Notes under the pieces: model-generated
What the model saw: only the letters and a program-made list of their open reading frames with translations
The model's database searches: none
Told to the model about the DNA's origin: nothing
Shown here: in pieces, positions 40,445 through 49,700 of the stretch
How positions within the stretch are numbered: the first letter of the stretch is position 1
How the letters are laid out: each line of letters starts with the position of its first letter
Assembly (NCBI GenBank): GCA_910583925.1
Contig: CAJTZJ010000009.1
Coordinates: 1 to 64,000, forward strand
Length of the DNA: 64,000 bases
Origin: an uncultured Eubacterium sp.
GTDB lineage: Bacteria; Bacillota; Clostridia; Oscillospirales; Acutalibacteraceae
Direction: 5' to 3'
Position numbers and translations under genes: made by a program

Positions 40445-40876
40445 ATGGAAAAATATATTACAAAAAGTTATCTCGAAACGGTTGCTCTTGCCGAAAGAAT
40501 AGCAAAAAATTTGCCTGAAGGAACTGTAATAGGTTACCTTGGTGATCTTGGTGCAGGCAAAACTGCTTTTACAACCGGCTTGGTAAAAGGTCTTGGAATT
40601 GAAGCTGATGTATCTTCTCCGACCTTTGCAATATGTAATGAATATAAGGGCAATGATAAAATACTCTATCATTTTGATATGTATCGGATAGACGGATGGG
40701 ATGATTTGTATTCAACAGGCTTTTTTGATTATCTGGAAACAGAAGCCTATATCGCAGCTGAATGGAGCGAGAATATTTTTGGCGCATTGCCTGATGATGC
40801 GGTTATCGTTGATATATCAAAAATTTCCGATAACGAAAGGGAATTCAAAATCTGTAAAAAGGGAGAAATGAAGTAA
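40445..40876 (+). CDS. tsaE: tRNA t6A biosynthesis ATPase TsaE
   Basis: A 143-aa P-loop protein needed with TsaB and TsaD for N6-threonylcarbamoyl-A37 in tRNA. The Walker A is YLGDLGAGKTAFTTGLVKGLG. The family motifs VSSPTFAICNEY and LYHFDMYRI follow, then AAEWSENI. Its stop codon overlaps the tsaB ATG by one base. Confidence 0.95.
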   Translation: MEKYITKSYLETVALAERIAKNLPEGTVIGYLGDLGAGKTAFTTGLVKGLGIEADVSSPTFAICNEYKGNDKILYHFDMYRIDGWDDLYSTGFFDYLETEAYIAAEWSENIFGALPDDAVIVDISKISDNEREFKICKKGEMK

Positions 40877-41550
40877 TGCTTCTTCTTTCTGTTGATTCTT
40901 CTGCCGTAACTGCTTCGGCTGCTTTAACCGAGGATGGCAGAGTTATAAAAAGTGAATTCATAAATAAGGGGCTTACGCATAGCGAAACCCTGCTTCCTTT
41001 AATTGAAAATGTTATGGAAGGCTGTGCTTATAAAAGGCTGGATGCCATAGCTGTTACGGCAGGGCCGGGATCGTTTACAGGAGTGCGTATAGGTGTTGCA
41101 ACTGTTAAAGGGCTTGCATTTCCTTATGATATTCCTTGTATAAGCGTATCAACGCTTGAGGCTATTGCTTATAACTTTACTGATGAAAATGCTGTAATCT
41201 GTGCTGTTATGGATGCAAGAAGAATGCAGTTTTATAATGCTCTTTTTAAAGTGGAAAACGGCAGAGTTACACGGCTTTGTGAAGACAGAGCCATATCAAT
41301 TGAAGTTTTGAGAGAAGAGCTTAAGGCTTATGAAAATGTTATTATAGCAGGGGACGGAGCAGAACTTTGCTTTAATAATCTGAATTTGGAAAATATTGCT
41401 TTGGCTGTAGAAGATAAACGCTGGCAGAATGGTGTCGGAGTTTCCAAAGCAGCAGAAAATAAAAAAACAATAAAAGCTGAAGCCCTCATGCCTGTATATT
41501 TAAGATTAAGTCAGGCTGAAAGGGAATTAAAGCTGAAAAAGGAGAACTGA
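40876..41550 (+). CDS. tsaB: tRNA t6A biosynthesis protein TsaB
   Basis: A 224-aa ASKHA-fold partner of TsaD. The N-terminus LLLSVDSSAVTASAALTEDG and the motif AVTAGPGSFTGVRIGVATVKGLA are diagnostic. HSETLLPLIENV is also typical. It is coupled to tsaE, but rimI and tsaD, which often follow, are absent; rpiB takes their place one base downstream. Confidence 0.95.
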   Translation: MLLLSVDSSAVTASAALTEDGRVIKSEFINKGLTHSETLLPLIENVMEGCAYKRLDAIAVTAGPGSFTGVRIGVATVKGLAFPYDIPCISVSTLEAIAYNFTDENAVICAVMDARRMQFYNALFKVENGRVTRLCEDRAISIEVLREELKAYENVIIAGDGAELCFNNLNLENIALAVEDKRWQNGVGVSKAAENKKTIKAEALMPVYLRLSQAERELKLKKEN

Positions 41551-41551
41551 A

Positions 41552-42001
41552 ATGATAGCACTTGGATCAGACCACGCAGGATTTCCGCTTAAAGAGGAAA
41601 TAAAAAAGTATCTTGAAGAAAAGGGAATAGAGTATAAGGATTATGGCTGCTATACTCCCGAAAGATTTGATTATGCCATTGCGGCTCAAAAGGCTTGCGA
41701 CGGTGTTGTAAGCGGAGAATGTGAAAAAGCCATCCTTTGCTGCGGAACGGGAATCGGTATTTCTATGGCAGCAAATAAGGTTAAAGGCATTCGTGCCTGT
41801 GCTTGCTCTGATTATTTCAGTGCAAAATATACGAGGTTACATAATGATGCAAACTGCCTCTGCCTTGGCGACAGGGTAATTGGCGCAGGTCTTGCAATAG
41901 AGCTGGTTGATGTTTTTCTGAATACAGAATTTGAGGGCGGCCGTCATCAGACAAGAGTTGACCAGGTAATGGCTATTGAAAAGGGCGAAAAGCTTTATTG
42001 A
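41552..42001 (+). CDS. rpiB: Ribose-5-phosphate isomerase B
   Basis: A 149-aa pentose-phosphate enzyme of the RpiB/LacAB family. It begins IALGSDHAGFPLKEEI, and the active-site cysteine is in AILCCGTGIGISMAANK. DNANCLCLGDRVIG-type text (NDANCLCLGDRVIGAGLA) and the C-terminal RHQTRVDQV complete the family pattern. AAAGGAGAA precedes the ATG. A terminator follows; this ends the run from fhs. Confidence 0.95.
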   Translation: MIALGSDHAGFPLKEEIKKYLEEKGIEYKDYGCYTPERFDYAIAAQKACDGVVSGECEKAILCCGTGIGISMAANKVKGIRACACSDYFSAKYTRLHNDANCLCLGDRVIGAGLAIELVDVFLNTEFEGGRHQTRVDQVMAIEKGEKLY

Positions 42002-42023
42002 TTTTACAAAACTGATTATTATG

Positions 42024-42056
42024 AGAGCGATTTAATATCGCTCTTTTTTATTTTTT
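42024..42056 (+). terminator. Terminator after rpiB
   Basis: AGAGCGAT and ATCGCTCT with a 5-base loop, followed by TTTTTTATTTTTT. Confidence 0.9.
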
Positions 42057-42061
42057 GCATC

Positions 42062-42108
42062 TTGACAGCGTTAAGATTAAATGTTATAATCTTATCAGCG
42101 TTAAGATT
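42062..42108 (+). promoter_or_regulatory. Promoter and probable TetR operator
   Basis: TTGACA (42062-42067), 17 bp, TATAAT (42085-42090). TAAGATT (42072-42078) and AATCTTA (42088-42094) form an inverted repeat over the spacer and -10. In addition AGCGTTAAGATT occurs twice as a direct repeat, at 42067-42078 and 42097-42108, exactly 30 bp apart. This suggests autoregulation by the TetR protein encoded next. Confidence 0.7.
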
Positions 42109-42119
42109 GGGAGGCTATT

Positions 42120-42740
42120 ATGGAAAACAATTCATATCATCACGAAGATTTAAAGCATGAACTCATGGAAAAGGGACTTGTGCTTATCAATAAATATGGA
42201 GAGGACAATTTGTCCTTAAGAAAGCTTGCTGCCGAATGCGGTGTAAGCAATGCTGCGCCTTATGCGCATTTTAAAAATAAAGAGGATTTGATATCTGAAA
42301 TTCAAAATTATGTTATGCGCTTGTTTACTGCTCATCTTGAAAAAGCACTATCCGAATATGCAGAAAGCAAGGATGTTTTTATAATGCTTGGAAAGGCCTA
42401 TGTAATGTTCTTTTATAAAAATCCTTCGTATTTTGATTTCATTTTCTCAAGAAAAAATATTAAAGTAAATGTTTCGCTTGGTGAAACAGGGGAAAATCCG
42501 CCCTTTGACATATTAAAGAAAATCGCTTCCGAGTATTTTTCAAAGCGGAATATGCCTGAATATGAAATAGAAAATATAGTTATTGCAATGTGGGCGTTGG
42601 TGCATGGACTTTCTGCAATAACGGCAATGCCGAATGTAGAAGGCAATACGGATTGGGAAGAAAGAGTTGAGGCTGTTTTAAGAACGGCAGGATTTTCAAA
42701 TAAGGAGAACGGAAATGAATTTGATAATTCACGATATTGA
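42120..42740 (+). CDS. TetR/AcrR family transcriptional regulator
   Basis: A 206-aa repressor. The N-terminal DNA-binding domain reads LINKYGEDNLSLRKLAAECGVSNAAPYAHFKNKEDLI, the TetR helix-turn-helix with SNAAPYAHF in the recognition helix. The C-terminal ligand domain resembles the TetR_C_33/WHG type (MWALVHGLSAITAMPNVEG). TGGGAGG precedes the ATG. It overlaps the first flavodoxin-like gene by 26 bases, so all three genes probably form one self-regulated operon; the inducer is unknown. Confidence 0.9.
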   Translation: MENNSYHHEDLKHELMEKGLVLINKYGEDNLSLRKLAAECGVSNAAPYAHFKNKEDLISEIQNYVMRLFTAHLEKALSEYAESKDVFIMLGKAYVMFFYKNPSYFDFIFSRKNIKVNVSLGETGENPPFDILKKIASEYFSKRNMPEYEIENIVIAMWALVHGLSAITAMPNVEGNTDWEERVEAVLRTAGFSNKENGNEFDNSRY

Positions 42741-43221
42741 GAAAGCGCAGTTTGAAGCACTTTTTCCAAGTGTTGATGAAAACACTAAGATTATTTACGA
42801 TAACGGCAACATAAAAAGCTGTATCGGCTGCTTTGGCTGCTGGATAAAAACACCGGGAAAATGTGTAATAGAAGATGGCTATGATAACATGGGCGAATTG
42901 CTTTCAAAAGCAAACAGAATTATTGTTATAAGCAAATGCTATTATGGTTGTTGTAGTCCGTTTATAAAAAATGTTATGGATAGAAGCATATCTTATCTTC
43001 TTCCTTTTTTTGAAACAATAAATAATGAAACGCATCATTCTAAAAGATATGAAAACACTTTTAAATATTCTGCGTATTTTTATGGCGAGAATATTACTGA
43101 CAATGAAAAAGAAACTGCCCTGAATATGATAAAGGCTGTCAGTGTTAATCTTCATTCAGAATATGAAGTTACATTTTCTTCTTCCTTTTATGAAGCTTGC
43201 AGAAAGGTTGGCTTAATATGA
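42715..43221 (+). CDS. Flavodoxin-fold protein with N-terminal cysteine cluster (iron-sulfur flavoprotein-like)
   Basis: A 168-aa protein of the NADPH-dependent FMN reductase/flavodoxin group. SCIGCFGCWIKTPGKCVIEDGYDNMGELLSKA-type sequence (CIGCFGCW, then KCVIEDGY) is the CxGCxxCW motif of this subfamily; ISKCYYGCCSPFIKNVMDRS is the FMN-binding loop. Whether the cysteines hold a cluster is uncertain. AAGGAG precedes the ATG, which lies inside the tetR gene. It overlaps the next flavodoxin-like gene by 4 bases. Confidence 0.78.
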   Translation: MNLIIHDIEKAQFEALFPSVDENTKIIYDNGNIKSCIGCFGCWIKTPGKCVIEDGYDNMGELLSKANRIIVISKCYYGCCSPFIKNVMDRSISYLLPFFETINNETHHSKRYENTFKYSAYFYGENITDNEKETALNMIKAVSVNLHSEYEVTFSSSFYEACRKVGLI

Positions 43222-43847
43222 AAATAACAATTGTAATCGGCAGTCCCAAATTTAAAGAAAGCAATTCGGAAATTATAGTTAATTCTTTATGTACGATGAT
43301 TTCCGATAATGATATTGAAATAATCAATATTAATAGAAACAGCATTTCTGAAAAACAATTTGAAAGAATATTTGTCAGCAATATATTGATTTTTGCTTTT
43401 CCGCTGTATGCTGACAGCATACCTTCTCATTTGTTACGATTTCTTGCCGATCTTGAACTTAAGGGATTTCACAATAAAGATATTATGGTTTATACGATAG
43501 TTAACAATGGATTCTTTGAAGGCTGTCAAAATCATATTGCTATTGCTCAGATGAAAAATTGGTGTAATGCGGTTCAGCTTAAATGGGGACAGGGAATAGG
43601 CATTGGTGCAGGAGAAATGCAGCCGGCTATCAGAAATGTTCCTGCCGGTCACGGACCAAATAAAAGCATAGGCAATGCTCTGAAATCTTTAGCTGATCAT
43701 ATTAACAATTGTAAATCAGGTAAAGATATACTTGTTTCTCCGAATTTTCCCAGGTTTTTATGGAAAAAAGCAGGTAATATTTTCTGGTATCAGCAGGCGA
43801 AAGAAAATGGTTTGAGAAAAAAAGATTTGTATATAAAGATACATTAA
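43218..43847 (+). CDS. Flavodoxin-like NAD(P)H-dependent oxidoreductase
   Basis: A 209-aa flavodoxin-fold protein. The N-terminal phosphate loop is IVIGSPKFKESNSEIIVNSL, the loop IFAFPLYADSIPSHLLRFL binds FMN, and YTIVNNGFFEGCQN is typical of the group. Its N-terminus matches its upstream neighbour's family but lacks the CxGCxxCW motif, so the pair may act as partners. I start at MKITIVIG (ATGA overlap with the upstream gene), not at 43197. Function beyond flavin binding is unknown. Confidence 0.78.
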   Translation: MKITIVIGSPKFKESNSEIIVNSLCTMISDNDIEIININRNSISEKQFERIFVSNILIFAFPLYADSIPSHLLRFLADLELKGFHNKDIMVYTIVNNGFFEGCQNHIAIAQMKNWCNAVQLKWGQGIGIGAGEMQPAIRNVPAGHGPNKSIGNALKSLADHINNCKSGKDILVSPNFPRFLWKKAGNIFWYQQAKENGLRKKDLYIKIH

Positions 43848-43906
43848 TTGTGTTTTGTTAATGTTTCATTCATAAAATCAGAGTATTATAATAAAGGTGA
43901 TATTGT

Positions 43907-44440
43907 TTGAAAAAATCTGTTAAAGCTGCGTTTTGCGGAATGGCCGCGGCGCTTTCTGTTGCGCTTATGTTTGCAGGAAGCCTGTTTTATATTTTTGCTT
44001 ATGCCATTCCCATGCTTCTTGGAATTATAGTTTTTATGATTAATAAAACCTTTGGCAGGGGCGTTGCATTTTATGTTTATCTTGCAGTGTCTGTTCTTTC
44101 CATGCTGTTTGTTCCCGATAAAGAAGCTGTACTTATGTATGCACTTTTCTTCGGTTATTATCCGATAATAAAACCATATATTGAGAAAATTAAAGTTAAG
44201 TTGTTACCAACAGTATTAAAATTTTTACTGTTTAATGCATCGATTTTTGTTATTGAAATTCTTTGTGTAAAGGTTTTCGGAATACCCTTTTTTAATGATG
44301 GCGTATTTTCAAAATCCATGCTTGTATTTTTTACCGTTGCAATGAATCTTTGCTTTGTAATGTATGAGTTTTTTCTTGAAAAATTTAAAATAATCTATGA
44401 AAGAAAAATTGAACCCCGAATTATAAAAGCATTAAAGTAA
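43907..44440 (+). CDS. Unknown integral membrane protein
   Basis: A 177-aa protein with about five hydrophobic segments: MAAALSVALMFAGSLFYIFAYAIPMLLGIIVFMI in part, AFYVYLAVSVLSMLFV, AVLMYALFFGYYPII, LLFNASIFVIEILCV and MLVFFTVAMNLCFVMYEFFLE. The size and helix pattern recall small-molecule transport S-components or the DUF2232 group, but I cannot assign a family. The start is a TTG with AAAGGTGA 6 bases upstream. It stands alone, followed by a terminator shared with the convergent racemase-like gene. Confidence 0.65.
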   Translation: MKKSVKAAFCGMAAALSVALMFAGSLFYIFAYAIPMLLGIIVFMINKTFGRGVAFYVYLAVSVLSMLFVPDKEAVLMYALFFGYYPIIKPYIEKIKVKLLPTVLKFLLFNASIFVIEILCVKVFGIPFFNDGVFSKSMLVFFTVAMNLCFVMYEFFLEKFKIIYERKIEPRIIKALK

Positions 44441-44472
44441 AAACAGCATTCTCAGACGAGAATGCTGTTTTA
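44439..44472. terminator. Bidirectional terminator
   Basis: AAACAGCATTCTC and GAGAATGCTGTTT form a 13-bp perfect stem with a 4-base loop, between two convergent genes. Confidence 0.92.
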
Positions 44473-44474
44473 CT

Positions 44475-45548
44475 TTATTTGTATATTCTTTCAATTCTTG
44501 GATTTATTAAAAGAGGGGAGATATCTGCGCTTGCAATGTCGCCGATACTTACATCAGATCCGGTAATATCAACCGCAGTGTGCGAAAGTCCGATTTTACC
44601 GATTACTCGAAACATTCTTCCGTTTATTTTTACATAAGTTTTCTTTTTTTGTAAAAATTGCTTGAATACAGAAAGTACATAATGAAAGCTGATTTCTTCC
44701 TTATCCTGTGTAAGCCCGAAGCCGTCATAATGTCCGAACGGAACGATGGCTATTTTTGTTTTCTTGGTCGTTTTAAAAGTGCCCATATAGCCGATTGAAT
44801 ATCCCGCAGGCACGGTTTTTGTTTCAATAACCTCAGCTTCAAGTAAGCCAATTCTGTTCAATTTGGTTTTGCTTCTGGTTATCACTCTTCCTGTAAATGC
44901 AGAGCCAAGCCTTACGCTGTCAAGACAAACATCCTCAACATTTAAAAGGGCAGGGGAATTTGCACAGTGAAGTGTGCCGACATTGTATCCTGCATTCTCA
45001 ATCTGTTTCATCGTATCTTTAAATAATACAAGCTGAGATTTAGTTAATTCCGTATTGCCGAATGCATCGGAAAAATGTGTGTAAGCCCCGATAAATTCAA
45101 GATTTTCAGCTTGATAGCAATCAATCGCCTTGCTTACCTCACTCGGCATAAAACCGTATCGTCCCATTCCTGTATCAATTTTCAGATGACACTTTGTTTT
45201 AACGCCGAGCTTTGCAGAAGTCCTGTTCATAACTGCACAGGCTTCTGCTGAACCGATTGTGGCAATACAGCCGTTTTCAGCAATAATTTTTGCTTCTTTC
45301 TCAATGCAGGTTGAACGCATAATAAGAATATCTTCATTATCAAGGACTTCTTTTAAAACAGGAATATCCGTTACTTCTGTAACTGCAAATGTTTTTATTC
45401 CGCATTCCTTTAAAATAGCTGTAAATTCTTTGATTCCAAAGCCGTATCCATTGCCTTTAACAACTCCGATAAGAGGAACGCCTGCTTTGTTTTTTAGAAT
45501 TTCTATATTTTCAATCAGTTTTGATTTTTCAATAACATATCTGCTCAT
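44475..45548 (-). CDS. Alanine racemase family protein with unusual active site
   Basis: A 357-aa PLP TIM-barrel plus beta-domain protein. The PLP lysine is in VVKGNGYGFG (Lys31; the usual motif is VKANAYGHG). KIDTGMGRYGF, HCANSPALL and RLGSAFTG also fit Alr. Where Alr has the second catalytic base in IGYADG, this protein reads FGHYDG, with His273 in the Tyr place and Tyr274 next. The usual MD motif of the C-terminal domain (RxxMDM) is replaced by GKIGLSHTAVDI. It may act on another amino acid or be altered in activity. It lies 4 bases after the FemX-like gene, in one operon. Confidence 0.8.
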   Translation of the reverse strand: MSRYVIEKSKLIENIEILKNKAGVPLIGVVKGNGYGFGIKEFTAILKECGIKTFAVTEVTDIPVLKEVLDNEDILIMRSTCIEKEAKIIAENGCIATIGSAEACAVMNRTSAKLGVKTKCHLKIDTGMGRYGFMPSEVSKAIDCYQAENLEFIGAYTHFSDAFGNTELTKSQLVLFKDTMKQIENAGYNVGTLHCANSPALLNVEDVCLDSVRLGSAFTGRVITRSKTKLNRIGLLEAEVIETKTVPAGYSIGYMGTFKTTKKTKIAIVPFGHYDGFGLTQDKEEISFHYVLSVFKQFLQKKKTYVKINGRMFRVIGKIGLSHTAVDITGSDVSIGDIASADISPLLINPRIERIYK

Positions 45549-45552
45549 TTTT

Positions 45553-46581
45553 TCACTTCTTTATTTTCATCACAAGGTTGTAAATATTGTAAACGGGCTT
45601 ATTGAGTACATAATCGAATTCACCGATGAATTCTTTCATATAACCGCCGAAACCGTGCTTAAATCTCCAGAGTCCGTAATGCGGATTATCAGGATTCTGA
45701 CAATCTCCGCTTATACCGCCGAAATCATAAACCTCACAGCCGCATTCCATACCCCACTGCATCATAGCCCATTGAAGTGCGTAATTCGGATAAACATTTC
45801 TGTGTGCATTGGAGGAAGCACCATATTGATACTTCATAACATTTTTGCCCCATTTAATAGCAATTGTACCTGCTATAGCCTGTCCGTTATAGTAAGCCAT
45901 ATATAGTCTTGCATCCTCACCCATGCAGTTGAGAATCTGTTCAAAGTATGCTTTCGGTCTTGTTGAAAATCCGTCTCTGTCGCCGGTTTCCTGCATGATT
46001 CTGACAAAATCATCAAGTGCCTCATTGCCCATTATTTTTACTTCAACGCCCTTTTTAGGTGCTTTTCTGATTCTGTTTCTGTAATCGGCTTTAAATGTAA
46101 GCATTAATTCGTCCTCAGATAAATGATTATAATCAAAGCAGTAAACAAAACGCGGCTGAACATTCTCAAAATCCATACAGCCCGGATTTAATTCTTTAAA
46201 GCCTTTCTCAATCAAATGCTTTTTGTATGCCTTATTCTGAATAACGATTTCAGGGTCGATTTTAATACAGTACGCCTTATATTCCTTTGCAAGCTCCAGC
46301 AAGCCGTCAAATAGCTTATCAAATGTATCAAAATCATTTTCATCTGCAACAAAACCGCGGCAGACATAAAAAAGAGAATATTTTATAACGGGAACAAATC
46401 TTATAAGAACAGCAGCTGAGCCTAAGATTTTTCCGCTGTTATCCTTAAGCATTACAGCCTCCCATTTCCAGGCTGATTTAACCTTAGCCCATTTGGAAGA
46501 ATGCTGAAAAAGCCCTTTCGGATGTTTTTTTATAAATTCCTCGTATTCAGCAAGATTGCTGTCGTCAACTCTAACTATCAA
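45553..46581 (-). CDS. FemABX family aminoacyltransferase (peptidoglycan bridge, lipid II)
   Basis: A 342-aa protein of two GNAT-like folds that adds amino acids from aminoacyl-tRNA to the lipid II stem peptide. Family motifs are LFQHSSKWAKVKSAWKWEA, FKADYRNRIRKAPKKGVEV, FEQILNCMG and KYQYGASSNAHRNVYPNYALQW, then YDFGGISGD near the end. The first codon is TTG at 46581 with GGAGG 7 bases upstream; no ATG gives a full N-terminus. Co-transcription with the racemase-like gene suggests a joint role in cell-wall side chains. Confidence 0.88.
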   Translation of the reverse strand: MIVRVDDSNLAEYEEFIKKHPKGLFQHSSKWAKVKSAWKWEAVMLKDNSGKILGSAAVLIRFVPVIKYSLFYVCRGFVADENDFDTFDKLFDGLLELAKEYKAYCIKIDPEIVIQNKAYKKHLIEKGFKELNPGCMDFENVQPRFVYCFDYNHLSEDELMLTFKADYRNRIRKAPKKGVEVKIMGNEALDDFVRIMQETGDRDGFSTRPKAYFEQILNCMGEDARLYMAYYNGQAIAGTIAIKWGKNVMKYQYGASSNAHRNVYPNYALQWAMMQWGMECGCEVYDFGGISGDCQNPDNPHYGLWRFKHGFGGYMKEFIGEFDYVLNKPVYNIYNLVMKIKK

Positions 46582-46610
46582 AATAAAACCTCCAGTTTTA
46601 ATTTGGTATT

Positions 46611-46639
46611 AGTATATCAAATTTATACCTCTTTGTCCA
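46611..46639 (-). promoter_or_regulatory. Promoter of the FemX-like operon
   Basis: On the minus strand TGGACA (46639-46634), 17 bp, TATACT (46616-46611). It lies back to back with the lacZ promoter. Confidence 0.55.
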
Positions 46640-46674
46640 TATTTCCTATAAATGTATGTAAAATTTATACTTTG

Positions 46675-46703
46675 TTGACATTTTTTAAAATATATACTAA
46701 TAT
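46675..46703 (+). promoter_or_regulatory. lacZ promoter
   Basis: TTGACA (46675-46680), 17-bp spacer, TAATAT (46698-46703). An A/T palindrome (ATAAAT to ATTTAT, around 46650-46667) just upstream could be a regulator site; no regulator gene is adjacent. Confidence 0.5.
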
Positions 46704-46734
46704 ATAAGTTAATAAATTTAGGTAGGTATAATTT

Positions 46735-49700
46735 ATGGAGAAGCAATATTGGGAAGATCCATCTGTTTTTAAAATTAATAAGGAAGATGGTCATGCTATT
46801 GCAATGCCGTATGATGATGTGGAATCTGCTCTTTCCGGCGAAGAAAGCAAATATAAGCAGTCTTTAAACGGAAAGTGGAAATTTTACTGGCAGCGCGGTC
46901 TTAGAAATCAGCCAACCGGCTTTGAAAGAATGGGCTTTAATGATTCGGATTGGGATGAAATCAATGTTCCCTCTGTCTGGCAGACAGAGGGGTATTCTGT
47001 TCCGTATTACTATGCAAGCACTTTTCCGAGAGCGATAAGCAGAAATAAGCTCAGAATTCCTCATATCAATCATAGAATGCAGGAAATCGGCATATATCGC
47101 CGTAAGTTTGCACTTGATAAATCTTTTGCAGGAAGAGAGATTTTTCTTCATTTCGGTGCTGCAAAGGCTGCAATTGAGGTGTATGTTAACGGTAATTTCG
47201 TCGGCTATGGTCAGGGTTCTATGACCCCGCATGAGTTCAATGTAACAAAATATCTTCGCTATGACGAAGAAAATGTTGTTGCCGCAAAGGTTTACAGATA
47301 TTCGGATGGTACATATCTTGAGGATCAGGATATGTGGTGGCTCTGCGGAATTTACAGAGAGGTTTATCTTTTTGCAGAAAGCCCTGTATCCATCAGAGAT
47401 TTTTATTTCAGAACAAAGTTTGATAATTTCTATAATAATGCAACCGCTCTTCTTGATATTGAAATCAAGAATTATTGGGCGTTTAACGGAAATGCCTCAA
47501 TTGAAGCAAAGCTTATTTCTCCGAACGGCAGTGAAATTGTACTTGGCAGCAGTAAAATAAGCCTTGAGGCAAACAGTGCGGATATCAGATTTGTAGCCGA
47601 TATTGAAGAGCCTGAAAAATGGTCTGCCGAAATGCCGAATCTATATAAGCTTGTGATGATTCTGAAGCTGGATGAAAAAACCGTTGCCGTTAAAACATAT
47701 GATGTTGGATTCAAACAGGTTGAAATCAAGGGTGAAAAGATTTACTTTAACGGTATGCCTTTAATGGTCAGAGGTGTTAACCGCCACGATTTTGACGCAG
47801 ATCACGGCTGGGCGGTTCCGAAGGAAAGATATACTCAGGATCTTGATATTATGAAGCAGAATAATATCAATGCCATAAGAACCTCTCATTATCCGGATGA
47901 TCCGTATTTTTATGATATGTGCAATAAATACGGATTTTATGTAATGGATGAGTGCGAGGTTGAAACGCATGGTGTAAGGCGCAAGGGTGTTCCCGGAAGC
48001 AATCCTGTCTGGACAGCTGCTGTTGTAGACAGAATGCAGCGTATGGTTCTTCGTGACAGAAACAATCCCTGCATATTTATGTGGAGTCTGGGAAACGAAG
48101 CAGGAGACGGCGATAACTTTGCTAAAATGAAGGAAGCCGCTTTAAAGCTTGATGATACAAGGCAGTTCCATTATGAGGGCGATTTTGATTTAACAAAAAG
48201 TGATGTTATTTCCCGTATGTATCCAACTGAAGATATTATGGAAAAGCTCGGCAAAAAAGAGCCTATAACAATTTCACTTTATGATAATATTGCAAACCAG
48301 CTTGCTGCAGACAGTAAGCCGATAAAAGCTGAAATGTATGAGGGAAAACCGATTCTCCTTTGCGAATATGCTCATTCAATGGAAAATTCACTTGGTAATT
48401 TTCAGGAATATATGGATGATTTTGAACGCTATGATAATATGTGCGGCGGCTTCATATGGGATTTTGTAGATCAGACAATCCATAGAGTAAATGAGAACGG
48501 GCAGGATGAATGGCTTTACGGCGATGATTTTGCAAAGCAGGAGCCAAGAAATATTATCAATATTCCGAATACAACTGCTATGGCAGGTTCTAATACATAT
48601 TTCTGTGCAAACGGACTGATTGGCGCAGACAGGCAGCCTCATCCGCAGATTACGGAAGTTAAAAAAGTTTATGCTGAAATAAAAACAGAGCTTTTTGATA
48701 TTCAGAAAGGGACATATAAGGTTAAAAATAAGTTTTTATTTACGGATATTTCAAATTATGTATGCAAATGGGCAGTTTCGGCAAATGGTGATGAAATTTC
48801 GTCTGGAGAGCTTGGCGTAATTGAATGTGCTCCTCTTTCCGAAACATTTATTACGATTCCTTATAATTATACAACACTTCCGTTTGATAAAGAGGTTGTT
48901 TTAACTATATCCTTCCATACAAAAAAATCTGTTTTAGGTCTTCCTTATGATTATGAAATTGCTTGGGATCAGTTTGTTCTTAACGCACTTCCTCAGCCTG
49001 AGGAGCCTGAGAGCAAGGGCGTTCTTCATTATACGGTAAAAGGGAACACGGTTGAAATTAATGGTGATGCTTTCTTTGTATGTATTGAAAAGGGCAGAAT
49101 AACAAATTATTCTATTGCCGGCAGAGAGAGGCTTAAAGCTCCGCTTGAACCGTATTATTTCAGAGCGTTAACGGATAATGATATAGATTTTCTTAATTTT
49201 ACTCCATTTCTTATTCCTTTCCATCCTTTCTATAAATGGAAAAGAGCAAGTAAAAAGGCAAAGGCAATTAAGACTGTTGTAACAAACGGCGATGATAATT
49301 CAATTGAAGTTCATATTGCGTGGAAAACACCGGGTCTGAAAAATTCTGTATCTACATACAGAATTTATCCGGACAGAAGAATTTATGTTTATCACAGTGC
49401 CGTTCCAAAGGCTAATATGATTAAATTCGGTGCAAGAATGGTGCTTGACGGCAGTATGGAATATGTTGATTGGTACGGAAGAGGACCTGTTCCAACCTAT
49501 TGTGACCGAAAAACCGGTGCAAAAATCGGTAAATACAGTTCAACCGTAACTGATTTGGAATATCGCTATATGCGTCCGCAGGAAAGCTCAAACAGAGCAG
49601 ATGTTCATTACTTTACAATTCAGGATGAAAACGGAAACGGATTTAAGATTTCATCATATTATGATGATCCGTTTAATTTCAGTGCTTATCATTATACAAC

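Noticed and set aside
40157..40672. 171-aa antisense frame over the fhs-tsaE junction
   Set aside because: Spans two conserved genes on the other strand and shows no family motif.
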